A DNA stretch of 64,000 nt from Natrinema sp. HArc-T2 (GTDB lineage: Archaea > Halobacteriota > Halobacteria > Halobacteriales > Natrialbaceae). The stretch lies in contig NZ_JBGUAZ010000002.1 of assembly GCF_041821085.1 (NCBI RefSeq), positions 310,001 to 374,000 of the forward strand. Direction: 5' to 3'. This document shows, one piece after another, positions 34,329 to 42,650 of this stretch. Within the stretch, counting starts at the first letter, position 1, and the number at the start of each line of letters is the position of its first letter. Position numbers and translations under genes: made by a program. The notes under the pieces were generated by a model that saw only the letters and a program-made list of their open reading frames with translations, searched no databases and was not told where the DNA came from.

Positions 34329-35128
34329 CGGACACGACGGCAGTCCACCGAGCGCTCGAGCACGTCGTCGAGGAGCAAGCCAGGATCGTAGATCGTGACG
34401 CGGCACTCGAGACGTTCGCACGGCGTGTTCGGGCAGTCCCGGCAGCGCAACCGACATCGATCCAGTCCCGGCAAGCAGCGATGCCCACAGCAACGGCGAC
34501 GCAAGCGATTCAGGGACGTGGGCCAGCCCCGTCGACGTCGGCTGACCGCTGTAGGACCGTCAGGACGGCGTTCGACGAAACCGTCGGGTCCCACAGCACC
34601 GGCGACTGTGCGGACGAATCACAGGTCGAGACGATGGCGGCGATGTTGACCGAAGACATCGCCGTTGCGCTCGCAACCGACGCCGGTTGGACGCCGCCGC
34701 TCAAAGCCGCGGTCCTCGAGGCAGTGTCGACCCGCCGCCGAGAACTCACGGTACAAGCGGAGCTCTTCCAGCAGGAACAGTCGACGCTCGAGGCGGCGAT
34801 CACGGAGATCGACGAGATCGTCGACTGGCTGCAGGCAACCGCAGACGAGTCGTTCCTGCAGCATGGCTTCGATTCGTTACAGGCCAAACACGAGCAACTT
34901 GAGACATATCGGGACCGCCTCGAGACCCGTCTCAGCCGGCGGCAAGCACAGCTTACCGGGTCGACGGATCGAGACGGGCCGAGCGGAAGACGGTACCGAT
35001 CGGTCGTCGAATCGATCTACGTGGGCGGCTCCGCTCAGTACCCGCTGTTATCGACCATGACACGGCTGTACGACGTCTGTACTGGGTGTCAGAGAGCGGT
35101 ACGAGCGCAGCTGACGCGGCGCGTCTAG
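34325..35128 (+). CDS. Haloarchaeal coiled-coil protein (DUF7260-like), second gene of the iron-box operon
   Basis: A 267-residue protein, mostly alpha-helical, with a probable coiled coil at about residues 135-205 (ELFQQEQSTLEAAITEIDE, KHEQLETYRDRLETRL). A Ser/Ala-rich linker lies near residues 50-75, and a CTGC pair occurs close to the C-terminus (YDVCTGCQRAVR). I associate this layout with the haloarchaeal DUF7260 family, without known function. The start overlaps the upstream stop (ATGA), so both are made from the palindrome-controlled transcript. Confidence 0.7.
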   Translation: MTDTTAVHRALEHVVEEQARIVDRDAALETFARRVRAVPAAQPTSIQSRQAAMPTATATQAIQGRGPAPSTSADRCRTVRTAFDETVGSHSTGDCADESQVETMAAMLTEDIAVALATDAGWTPPLKAAVLEAVSTRRRELTVQAELFQQEQSTLEAAITEIDEIVDWLQATADESFLQHGFDSLQAKHEQLETYRDRLETRLSRRQAQLTGSTDRDGPSGRRYRSVVESIYVGGSAQYPLLSTMTRLYDVCTGCQRAVRAQLTRRV

Positions 35129-35180
35129 TGGCGTTCCAGACCCTACCAAAGCGGTCGGGGATCGATTGTCACTCGAGACG

Positions 35181-35585
35181 TTACTCCGACCGGTGATCCG
35201 ACGCCGGAGAGACGCCGTCCGGAATGGGATCGGCAAGACTGGTATCCTCGAGTATCGCACCGACCGTAACTGGATCGTCAGCCTTCGAGAGGGTTGCGTG
35301 AATGCGTCGCATACACTCGAGCACGCTGTCGAGGGCGGCCTGACGCGTCGCAACGTGACCGATGGACCGAGAAATCCGAGAGTGCATCAGGTAGTACCGG
35401 TAGCGAATCGTCCAGCACCGACAGAGTCCGAGCCCCGGATGGGATTGCTCGGCGGACGCGCAGTCCGCGACCAGTTCGATCGGCGGTTTAGTGTGCCGGT
35501 AGACGAACTGATCGTCCCCCAACTCGGCCAGACCCCATCCCGGAGGCAGCGCCTCAGGAGGGAGAGGGTCCTGTGTCGTAACCAT
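35181..35585 (-). CDS. Haloarchaeal protein of unknown function, convergent with the iron-box operon
   Basis: A 134-residue protein starting MVTTQDPLPPEALPPGW. The first half has a small beta domain (GLAELGDDQFVYRHTKPPIELVADC) with a WxL/RYRYYLMHSR helix after it, and cysteines in VADC, GLCRCWT and VLECMRR that could bind metal. I chose ATG 35585 because the sequence before it (to 35651) looks non-coding. It faces the two-gene operon, 52 bases apart, and I recall this family as a usual neighbour of those genes. Function unknown. Confidence 0.62.
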   Translation of the reverse strand: MVTTQDPLPPEALPPGWGLAELGDDQFVYRHTKPPIELVADCASAEQSHPGLGLCRCWTIRYRYYLMHSRISRSIGHVATRQAALDSVLECMRRIHATLSKADDPVTVGAILEDTSLADPIPDGVSPASDHRSE

Positions 35586-35807
35586 GTTTTCGGTGTCGCC
35601 AAGGGTCGGAGTGTCCGTTCCGCTTGCGTACGCGGGTGCCTGTATAGGCACCCCATACAGTTTCAGCGGACTGGTACTGGCATCTTACTGGCGGGCGCCG
35701 TACTCGGCCCACATCATCCGTAAGACGTGCACAGACCGGAAGAAACCGGATCAATGTCGAACGAACCGATCGTCCGACTTTTGTCGCCGCTCTCCTTCAG
35801 TTCGGAT

Positions 35808-36125
35808 ATGGCCGACTTCGACCCCGAGCAGTTCGAAGACAAGTACGCCAACTACTTCCCCGAACTCCAGCAGGCGTATAAAAACGCGTTCAACCGGATG
35901 AACGACCAGTACGACTCCGAACTCGTCCACGCGATCGACCAGCAAGTGCTAAACGAGAGCGAGCCCTTCTACGAGGGCGACGGCGAGTTCCGCGTCGAGT
36001 TGCCGGACGATCCCCACGGGCGCCTCACAGGCGTGGTCGTCGACGAAGAGCGCTTCGAGCAGATATTAGAGATTCACGTCGAAGAGATCGAGGCCGAACT
36101 CCAGCGCGTGTTCGGGTTCGCCTAA
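35808..36125 (+). CDS. DUF5783-like acidic protein
   Basis: A 105-residue protein beginning MADFDPEQFEDKYANYF, which I recall as the conserved start of the haloarchaeal DUF5783 family; the 27 codons upstream in frame are not part of that family. It is highly acidic, with helices at both ends and the conserved-looking centre HAIDQQVLNESEPFYEGDG. No cofactor motif is visible. Function unknown. It precedes the NifU-like gene by about 80 bases. Confidence 0.75.
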   Translation: MADFDPEQFEDKYANYFPELQQAYKNAFNRMNDQYDSELVHAIDQQVLNESEPFYEGDGEFRVELPDDPHGRLTGVVVDEERFEQILEIHVEEIEAELQRVFGFA

Positions 36126-36207
36126 CGCGGGCTCAGCGCGTCGGTGACGCCGGCAGTCAAATAGGGATGACGGAAGGTTTAGGGGGGCTGATACCCAAGT
36201 GGGGTTC

Positions 36208-36570
36208 ATGAGCACCGAGACCCAGAACGACGGGGACGACCTCGAGGAGCGCGTGACGAACTTCCTGCGACGGAACTTCCCGCAGATCCAGATGCACGGC
36301 GGTAGCGCAGCGATTCAGGACCTCGACCGTGAGAACGGCGTCGTCAGCATCGCCCTCGGCGGTGCCTGCAGCGGTTGTGGCATTTCGCCGATGACGATTC
36401 AGGCGATCAAGAGCCGCATGGTCAAAGAGATCCCCGAGATCGAGCAGGTCAACGCGACCACCGGTATGGACGGCGGCGACGACATGGGCGGCGGCATGAG
36501 TCCCTCCTTCCCCGGCGAAACCGTCGACGACGACGGCGAAGCCGACGAAGGACCTGAGGCACCGTTCTAA
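36208..36570 (+). CDS. NifU-like iron-sulfur carrier protein
   Basis: A 120-residue protein of the NifU C-terminal domain type, an iron-sulfur cluster carrier or scaffold. The core MHGGSAAIQDLD and ACSGCGISPMTIQAIKSRM contains the cluster-binding CxxC (CSGC). The C-terminal 35 residues are a Gly/Met/Asp-rich haloarchaeal tail. ATG 36208 is preferred to the GTG three codons earlier. A single-gene unit. It fits the general iron-sulfur need of ferredoxins and the helicase, without a specific partner here. Confidence 0.88.
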   Translation: MSTETQNDGDDLEERVTNFLRRNFPQIQMHGGSAAIQDLDRENGVVSIALGGACSGCGISPMTIQAIKSRMVKEIPEIEQVNATTGMDGGDDMGGGMSPSFPGETVDDDGEADEGPEAPF

Positions 36571-36636
36571 TCCCCGTTTAGCGCGTTCGAACCGTCGGGT
36601 TCGGTATTTTGCGTCGACCGTGCCAGCAGCGACGGC

Positions 36637-37545
36637 TCACCGAAGGTCGCGACCCTGTTCCCACGTCCGGATCAACGCCGTGAGCGTTCGATTTGTCGGC
36701 ACCTCGAGCCCGTTCTCGACCGCCCGGTCGACGACGTACCCGTTGATCGCGTCGATTTCGGTGCGCCGCTCGCCCAGCACATCCTGAGCCATCGAGGACG
36801 TGTTCGCGGTCGTCGCCGATGCAACGGCTTCCATCGCTGCCAGTGCTTCACGATTCGACAGCGACACGCCACAGGCGCGTGCGACCCGTGCCGTCTCCCG
36901 GGTCGCGTCCCGTGCGAGGTCGGTCGCTGGCGCTTCGAGGGTCGCCCCATTTTCGGTGGCGGTCAGCGCTGTGATGGGGTTGATGCCTGCGTTAACAGCG
37001 AGTTTCTCCCACAGTCGGCGGGGCATGTCGTCGGCGACGGTCGTCTCGAACCCGACCGCGGTGAACGCCGCACCGACGCGGTCCGTAAGCGCCGAGGAGC
37101 CACCGTCCCGTGGCCCCAGTACGATCTCGCCGGAGCCCGTACATTCGACGTGTCCCGGTTCCTGGAGGATCGCGCCGTAGGTCGCTGTGCCAGCGAGGAC
37201 TGGCGCTCCGAGCCGCGCCGCGAGCGTCGATTCGTTCCCCATCCCGTTTTGCAACGAGAGGACGGCCTCGATCGAGCCCGTCCCGAGTGCGTCGGCAGCC
37301 GTGGCGGTGTCGAAGGCTTTGACCGTGACGACAGCGAGGTCAGCCTCGAGTCCCGTCCCATCAGTCGTCGCCACAGGAAACACACGGGATGGCCCGTCGT
37401 CGAAGACACCCTCGAGACGTAGTCCCGACTCATGAACGGCACGAGCGTGAGCCTCGCGAGCGACGAGCGTGACCTCGTGGTCGCGTGCGAGCAGCCCGCC
37501 GACGAGACTGCCGAGGCTGCCAGCACCGAAGACGACGATCTCCAT
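36637..37545 (-). CDS. panE: 2-Dehydropantoate 2-reductase (ketopantoate reductase)
   Basis: A 302-residue NAD(P)H-dependent reductase of the PanE/ApbA family, making pantoate for coenzyme A. The dinucleotide site is VVFGAGSLGSLVGGLLA (residues about 4-20), followed by LVAREAHARAV, QNGMGNE and the catalytic lysine/glutamate block PRRLWEKLAVNAGINPITAL. Length is standard. It stands alone, divergent from nothing and followed on the same strand by no close gene. Confidence 0.88.
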   Translation of the reverse strand: MEIVVFGAGSLGSLVGGLLARDHEVTLVAREAHARAVHESGLRLEGVFDDGPSRVFPVATTDGTGLEADLAVVTVKAFDTATAADALGTGSIEAVLSLQNGMGNESTLAARLGAPVLAGTATYGAILQEPGHVECTGSGEIVLGPRDGGSSALTDRVGAAFTAVGFETTVADDMPRRLWEKLAVNAGINPITALTATENGATLEAPATDLARDATRETARVARACGVSLSNREALAAMEAVASATTANTSSMAQDVLGERRTEIDAINGYVVDRAVENGLEVPTNRTLTALIRTWEQGRDLR

Positions 37546-37626
37546 GGCACGAGGTGGAGCGAGCGCGGTAAAAACGGTTGTCGTCCGCGACCGCAGTCTG
37601 ACGAACTGCGGTCATACAGACTACTA

Positions 37627-37920
37627 TCAGTCTTCAGTCCAGTAGTACAGTTCCTCTCGCTTGGCACCACAGGACGGACAGCTGTCGGGGAGGTCGTTCT
37701 CGAGTCGCCCGAGCTCGCCACACTCCCAGCAGCGCCACATGAGTTCCGCCTCGCCGAACTCGTGGCCCGATCGAACGTGTTCGACGCTCAGTCCCTCGAT
37801 TCCATCACGGAGCGTGACGTAGACGCCGTCCTCGTCGACACCGCGAATGCGACCGACTTTCGTGCCGTCCTCGGTGTAAACGACCGTTCCGAACCCTAGT
37901 TGTCGTTCTTCGGTTGCCAT
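37627..37920 (-). CDS. Zinc-ribbon protein with PRC-like N-terminal half, paralogue 1
   Basis: A 97-residue protein. The N-terminal half (FGTVVYTEDGTKVGRIRGVD) has the small beta-barrel character of PRC-type domains, and the C-terminal half is a rubredoxin-like zinc ribbon: CWECG and CPSCG separated by 18 residues, ending YYWTED. I recall this as the haloarchaeal DUF7130 family. The start MATEERQ is the shortest that keeps the domain. A close paralogue follows 200 bases away in the same direction, so the pair arose by tandem duplication. Confidence 0.78.
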   Translation of the reverse strand: MATEERQLGFGTVVYTEDGTKVGRIRGVDEDGVYVTLRDGIEGLSVEHVRSGHEFGEAELMWRCWECGELGRLENDLPDSCPSCGAKREELYYWTED

Positions 37921-38037
37921 GTGACTCACCACTCGTGAGCTACGCGCCCCGCCACAATAAACTCCAACGTGCTATATGAAATTGGTGTGCGCCGGCGTCG
38001 ACGAGGTCCGCGACCCCGACTCGAGCTACCGACTCAT

Positions 38038-38125
38038 ACGGACGCCTGTCAGTCAGTCAGTGCCGGTGGGACTGCGACCGCCCTGCGGGTGCACCGGGAC
38101 ATCGGTACAACAGACCGTATCAGTC
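38038..38125. repeat. Gene-end repeat element, copy 1
   Basis: The two ends of this segment match 48114-48198: the left ACGGACGCCTGTCAGTCAG and the right ACAGACCGTATCAGTC each differ at one to three positions, while the middle is diverged but contains a hairpin in both (here CCGGTG...CACCGG). The right end contains the stop codon of the adjacent minus-strand gene. It is a likely member of a small dispersed intergenic repeat family. Confidence 0.45.
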
Positions 38126-38458
38126 TTCGGTCCAGTACATCAACTCCTCGCGGTCAGCGTCACAGTTCGGACACTCCGGCGGAAGGTCGCCATCGATATG
38201 GCCCATCTCGCCGCAGTCGAGACAGCGCCACATGAGCTCTGCCTCGCCGAACGCGTGGCCCGAGCGAGCGTGTTCGACGCTCATCGCCTCGGCACCCTCT
38301 CGAGTCGTGACGAAAAAACCGCTCTGCTCGAACCCGCGGATGTGGCCGAGTTCGTTGCCGTCCTCGTCGTAGACCGTCTGCCCGAAGTTGAGTTCTCGTA
38401 CTTCCTCGACGGCTGCCTCCTCGCCTTCAGATGCCGGTGTCTCACCAGTGTTGACCAT
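38120..38458 (-). CDS. Zinc-ribbon protein with PRC-like N-terminal half, paralogue 2
   Basis: A 112-residue paralogue of the protein at 37627. After an acidic N-terminal extension of about 20 residues (GETPASEGEEAAVEE) it repeats the same plan: FGQTVYDEDGNELGHIRGF, the shared SVEHARSGHAFGEAELMWRC block, and the CLDCG/CPNCD zinc ribbon ending MYWTED. The two share the residues around both halves at clearly high identity. ATG 38458 was preferred to 38470. Their common role is unknown; a duplicated reader or redox adaptor is possible. Confidence 0.78.
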   Translation of the reverse strand: MVNTGETPASEGEEAAVEEVRELNFGQTVYDEDGNELGHIRGFEQSGFFVTTREGAEAMSVEHARSGHAFGEAELMWRCLDCGEMGHIDGDLPPECPNCDADREELMYWTED

Positions 38459-39037
38459 AGACGTGTCCACAGCCGCGACGGCGATAAAGCCACAGCGCGC
38501 AGTCGTCGGGTCCCGCTCGAGGACGTGAGAGACACGATCCTCGAACAGTCAGCGGCAGCACGTTGCATGCCCGCAATCCAAGCATTGCGAACGCAACGCG
38601 TCCGTGCAACGGAGACAGAGGGTTGACCGATACCAACCGCGAGCGACCGCAGGGGGCGAGCGGACCGACGACTGATGAGAAGGCCCCGAAGGGGCCGAAA
38701 CGGAGGACGGAGTGTCTTCGTGAGCAGTGCGAGACCATCGGTCTCGCAGGCCGTTCGCGTGGCGTTGCCGCGCGAAGACAGAGCGAACGAAGGCTCGGAA
38801 GGGCAGCCTGCGAGCGATAGCGAGCAGGGTCGTTTGCCGGTGGTTTTGATCAACACTAAGCGGGAGCTTTGCTCCCGCGAGGTCCGAGAGAGCTTGAGTG
38901 ATCGGGGTTTGGTTTGAAGACTCGTTTCGGAAGCGTTCGCTCGAGTCACCGGATTCGAATAGCGTACCGGTGTAGCCACGATTCAGAAGCGACGCAGACC
39001 ACTCAAGCTCTCTCGAACGACAGCGTAAAAGATTGGT
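38459..39037. other. 579-base gap with several perfect hairpins and no gene
   Basis: No frame here looks coding. It holds three short perfect hairpins: GGCCCC-GAA-GGGGCC (38682-38696), GCGAGACC-ATC-GGTCTCGC (38729-38747) and GCGGGAGC-TTT-GCTCCCGC (38860-38878). The right part is a 131-bp fold-back element. These may be transcription-end structures for polC, which ends at 39038, or folded RNA. Confidence 0.55.
38885..39015. repeat. 131-bp fold-back element with 16-bp perfect terminal inverted repeats
   Basis: Left arm 38885-38900 and right arm 39000-39015 are exact reverse complements over 16 bases (the left arm reads CGAGAGAGCTTGAGTG). The 99 bases between have no gene. It ends 23 bases from the polC stop codon. 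It resembles a small non-autonomous element, but no clear target-site duplication is seen at its edges. Confidence 0.5.
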
Positions 39038-42000
39038 TTACATGAAATCCTCGATCCCTGACTGTTTGTTCTTGTCATTCTCGAAGATGCTCTCGAGCGA
39101 CCGCTCTAGAACCTCGAGGCGCTGTTTCGTGTAGTCGCGACAGTCGTACTCATCGGCGACCTGAATCGCGGTCTGCATGTACTTGTTCACCGAGCCCTGA
39201 TGGACGGTGAGGTTGACCCGACCACCGCACTCGCGGCAGTCGCCGGTCAACGGCATCCGGCGGAACTTCTCGCCGCAGTCAAGACATCGGGTTTCCTGTC
39301 GCGAGAACGCACGGAGGTTTCCGATCAGATCTGGCAGGAAGTGGCCTTCGATGACCCGTTCGGCGACGTCAGTCTCGTCAACGGCGACGAGTTTCCGCGA
39401 GAGTTCGAGCTGAGCATCCATCTTGTCCATCATCGACCCCAGCGTCTTGTACGCCGAGAGGTCGGGCCCCATCGCGATGTCGGTGGTGTCGTGGGTGTGT
39501 TCGAAGCCGGTGTACTCCAGGTCGGTGCCGAGGTTCTCTTCGGCGATCTCGACGTCGACGTCCTCGGGGTCGGCCTGCTCGCGGGTCGCGAGATAGAACT
39601 CGCGGGGGTACTGGGAGACGACGTCCATGTTGTGGGCCTCGTCGTCGATCTCGGAGGGGTCGATCCGCGAGGACATGACCAGCGGGGCGTCCATCTTCCC
39701 CCCGCGCTGGTCGGGCAGAAAAGATTTACTAAAGTTGAGAAGTCCGTCGAGAAGTAGCATCACGCAATCTTCGTCACCGTCGCAGTTACGTCGTTTCGCG
39801 GCGTGAAAGTACGGATGTGCGTATCCGACGGCCGCACTCGTGAAACCGATCACACGCCCGACAGTTGCCGCCGACGTGTGCGGTGCCATCCCGAAGACGA
39901 GTTCGCCAACCAGATCCTGGCGGTCCTCGAACTCGTGGAACTGCTCGAGGCCATAGTACTGCTCCAGGAGGTCGTCGATGAAGTCGGCGGTCTTGAGCAT
40001 GTGCTCGGCTGCACCGTCCGAGAGGACGATGTCCTGGACTTTGAGTTCGACAAGCTGGTCTTCGTGGGTGAGTGGTTCACCGTGGATATCCTCCCCGTAG
40101 CCAAGCGCCTGCAGTTGACCGACGTCGATGTCGAGTTCGCTTGCTCGAACCGACGTGACCGGGAGGTCGGTCATGTCGTAGCGGACGGTGCCGTCTTTGA
40201 ACGCCGACACGTCGTGTTTCGCCCGGAGGATCCCCTTCTCGATGGGTTCGGGGATCTTGTTCTGTGATGACAGGCCCTTGACGCCTTTCAGGATCTCGAA
40301 GGCGTTCTCGCGTTCGCCGACGGACTCGAGGGCGTCGCGGAACTCCTCGTGAACGTCGATCTCGCGGGTCTCGACGCAGGTCCCCTCGCGCTCGCAGCGA
40401 TCGCACTCGACGCGGCCGGCGTCGTCGGGCTCGAGGCGCTGGTCGCAGTCGGGACAGCGGTAATCCGGCGTCGTCCGCTCGTTGCAGTCGGGACAGCGAT
40501 TTTTGAACGTCTCGGTACCACAGGTCTCACAGCGCTGCCGGCCGACCTGCAGTTCGACGACGCCGGGGGTATCGGACATCGTCTCGGCGTGGGTGGCGGC
40601 GTCGGCGACGTTGCGCTGCGTACCGCCGGCCTCGCCGATGGGAAAGAGCGTATGAACGGCAGGGCTCAGGTCGCGGCTCTCCGACTTCTCGGGACGGCCC
40701 ATCCGGTTGCCGATCCGGGTGGGAGCGCGCTCGCGGACTCGGAAGGGCGCGACCTCGTTGACCGCCTCGATGGCGTTGTCGCCGTCGGCCTCGTGGCCCC
40801 ACGTTCGCGCGCGCTCGGAGAGGTCGTCAGTAGACCAGGTGCGCTCGAGTTCGACGGTCGGCTCCTGTTCTTCGGGCTCGAGGGCCGCGCCGTCGGCGAC
40901 CGCTTGCCGAGGCTCACAGCCGAGCGTCCGGACGAACGGTCGCCAGTCGTCGACCTCGAGACGGTCCTCGTCGGGGCGCTGGCGGTGTTCGATGACGATC
41001 GTCTCGAGAGCGTCGCGGACGGGATCGGTATAGGCGAGGACGAGCGTGTCGTCTTCGACCCGGCCCTCCGCAACCGCCTCGGAGAGCGTACAGAAGGCGT
41101 CGACCGATAGGTCGTGCCAGAGGTAAGTGTACTCGGGATGGAGGGGTGCGTCGTATTCGGTTGCCCACTCGAGAGACTCCTCAGGGTCAGGGAACTCGAG
41201 GTCGATTCGAGGGTCGTCCTCGAGTGCCTGGACGTCCGCCCCCGCCGCATCGAGATCCTGGACCCACCACTCGTAGGTGTAAGCGGCGGGCGCGAGCGGA
41301 TGGTTGTTCTCGACGAACTCGCCGTAGTTGACCAGGTACTCGCCGAGATCGAGGATCTTCTCGATGCCGTTTCTGATCTCGAGTGCGTCCGCGGGGTCGT
41401 CGATCCGGCGCACGTCGCCGTTTGCCAGTTTGACGGTCGGCCCCTCGATGGAGTCGACGGGGACGACGCCGGCGGCCTTGCCGGGCCGTTCGGTCTTGAT
41501 CTGGGTCCCCGTCGCGAGGAAGTCGTCGACCAGGTGCATCGCGGCGGGGTGGACGCCGGCGGTCGCGAAGCCGTGGTTGCGCGCGCGACCGTAGCGCAGC
41601 CGGAAGCCGCCCTCGGCACAGGGATGGGAGAAGACGGGCCGACCAGCGATCAGATCCCGGAGGAACTTCGTGGATTCCTCGACGCGCGGAGGTCCCTCGG
41701 GCTCGTCGTCCGCGGCGTCTCCATCGGCGGCTGCGTCTTCCTCGTCGCCATCTCCCCCGTCGTCCCCGTCCGCATCGCTTCCCTCGTCTTCCTCGTCCGC
41801 AGCGTCGTCGTAGTAGGTCCCATCGATGAGATCCTGCAGCCACGGCCAGTCGATCTCGTCTAAGTTCCGGGTGTAGCGCTGGATCTTCGGTGCCTTCAGC
41901 GCGATCCCCTCCGCGAGGACCAGACACATGCCACCGCGGGCGCTGTTGGTGTCGACCCGCTCTAAGTCGCGAAAGCCAGAGACCTCCTCGTCGCCGGTGG

Positions 42001-42649
42001 CCTCCCCGTCGAGCATGATCGGCATATGCTCGGCGATGAACTTCGTCTCCTTGTCCTTGGGCGTGTACTGGAGGCCGGTCTCCTTGTCGTACAGCGAGAT
42101 TTCCTCGGCGTAGCGCTCGATCTCCTCGTCGCGGGCGTTGTACCCATCGATCCCAACGAGTGCACGGGTGTAGTCGGCGACGAGCACCGACAGCGCCTGT
42201 GCAGTCCCACCCGCCGAGCGGATCGGGCCGGCGTAGTAGACGTTGACGAACTCGGAGCCGTCGTCGTTCTGGAGGATTTCGACCTTGTCGATCCCCTCGA
42301 TCGGCGCGGCGACGACCCCCTCGGTTAACAGGGCGACCGCAGTACGCACAGCACCTTCGACCTTGCCGGCTTTCGTCTCGTAGTCGCCGACGCGGCCCTC
42401 GGCGAAGTCCTCCGCGAGCTCGAGGGCGGCCTCCTCTCTGCTCATCTGGCCTTCGAGTTCGCGGACCCGTTCGGCGACGCCGTCGATGCCCAGAATGTTC
42501 TCGACGCGGTCGGCCATGTCGCGTGCGGTCGGGATCTCGACTTCGGGCTTCGGATCGCCGCCGCGTTCTTTGGCTCGCTCGGCCACGTCGAACGCATCGT
42601 CTAACTGGGACTCGAGCCGTTCGAAGTAGCGTTCGTCTTCCGCCCGCAT
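39038..42649 (-). CDS. polC: DNA polymerase D large (catalytic) subunit
   Basis: A 1203-residue DP2 subunit of the archaeal family D replicative polymerase. It has the DP2 N-terminal block (YYAGPIRSAGGTAQALS), an acidic haloarchaeal insertion at about 300-345, the HP and RP core, and the catalytic centre AKRRNCDGDEDCVMLLLDG with the metal-binding aspartates. Zinc ribbons include CETCG/CPDCN/CPDCD/CDRC and CLDCG/CRECG. DP2 genes often carry inteins at the NCDGDED and other sites; none is present. Start is MRAEDERYF, one base after the PPC gene stop. Confidence 0.95.
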   Translation of the reverse strand: MRAEDERYFERLESQLDDAFDVAERAKERGGDPKPEVEIPTARDMADRVENILGIDGVAERVRELEGQMSREEAALELAEDFAEGRVGDYETKAGKVEGAVRTAVALLTEGVVAAPIEGIDKVEILQNDDGSEFVNVYYAGPIRSAGGTAQALSVLVADYTRALVGIDGYNARDEEIERYAEEISLYDKETGLQYTPKDKETKFIAEHMPIMLDGEATGDEEVSGFRDLERVDTNSARGGMCLVLAEGIALKAPKIQRYTRNLDEIDWPWLQDLIDGTYYDDAADEEDEGSDADGDDGGDGDEEDAAADGDAADDEPEGPPRVEESTKFLRDLIAGRPVFSHPCAEGGFRLRYGRARNHGFATAGVHPAAMHLVDDFLATGTQIKTERPGKAAGVVPVDSIEGPTVKLANGDVRRIDDPADALEIRNGIEKILDLGEYLVNYGEFVENNHPLAPAAYTYEWWVQDLDAAGADVQALEDDPRIDLEFPDPEESLEWATEYDAPLHPEYTYLWHDLSVDAFCTLSEAVAEGRVEDDTLVLAYTDPVRDALETIVIEHRQRPDEDRLEVDDWRPFVRTLGCEPRQAVADGAALEPEEQEPTVELERTWSTDDLSERARTWGHEADGDNAIEAVNEVAPFRVRERAPTRIGNRMGRPEKSESRDLSPAVHTLFPIGEAGGTQRNVADAATHAETMSDTPGVVELQVGRQRCETCGTETFKNRCPDCNERTTPDYRCPDCDQRLEPDDAGRVECDRCEREGTCVETREIDVHEEFRDALESVGERENAFEILKGVKGLSSQNKIPEPIEKGILRAKHDVSAFKDGTVRYDMTDLPVTSVRASELDIDVGQLQALGYGEDIHGEPLTHEDQLVELKVQDIVLSDGAAEHMLKTADFIDDLLEQYYGLEQFHEFEDRQDLVGELVFGMAPHTSAATVGRVIGFTSAAVGYAHPYFHAAKRRNCDGDEDCVMLLLDGLLNFSKSFLPDQRGGKMDAPLVMSSRIDPSEIDDEAHNMDVVSQYPREFYLATREQADPEDVDVEIAEENLGTDLEYTGFEHTHDTTDIAMGPDLSAYKTLGSMMDKMDAQLELSRKLVAVDETDVAERVIEGHFLPDLIGNLRAFSRQETRCLDCGEKFRRMPLTGDCRECGGRVNLTVHQGSVNKYMQTAIQVADEYDCRDYTKQRLEVLERSLESIFENDKNKQSGIEDFM

Positions 42650-42650
42650 G

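Noticed and set aside
35727-35807. Longer N-terminus for the DUF5783-like protein
   Set aside because: The extra 27 codons are not acidic like the rest and do not match the remembered family start MADFDPE.
37976-38626. 216-codon plus-strand frame over the zinc-ribbon paralogue
   Set aside because: It is antisense to a gene with a clear zinc ribbon, and covers the repeat element; no feature of its own.
39038-42649. Possible intein in polC
   Set aside because: The frame is continuous through the usual insertion sites, including NCDGDED, and the length is normal for an intein-free haloarchaeal DP2.
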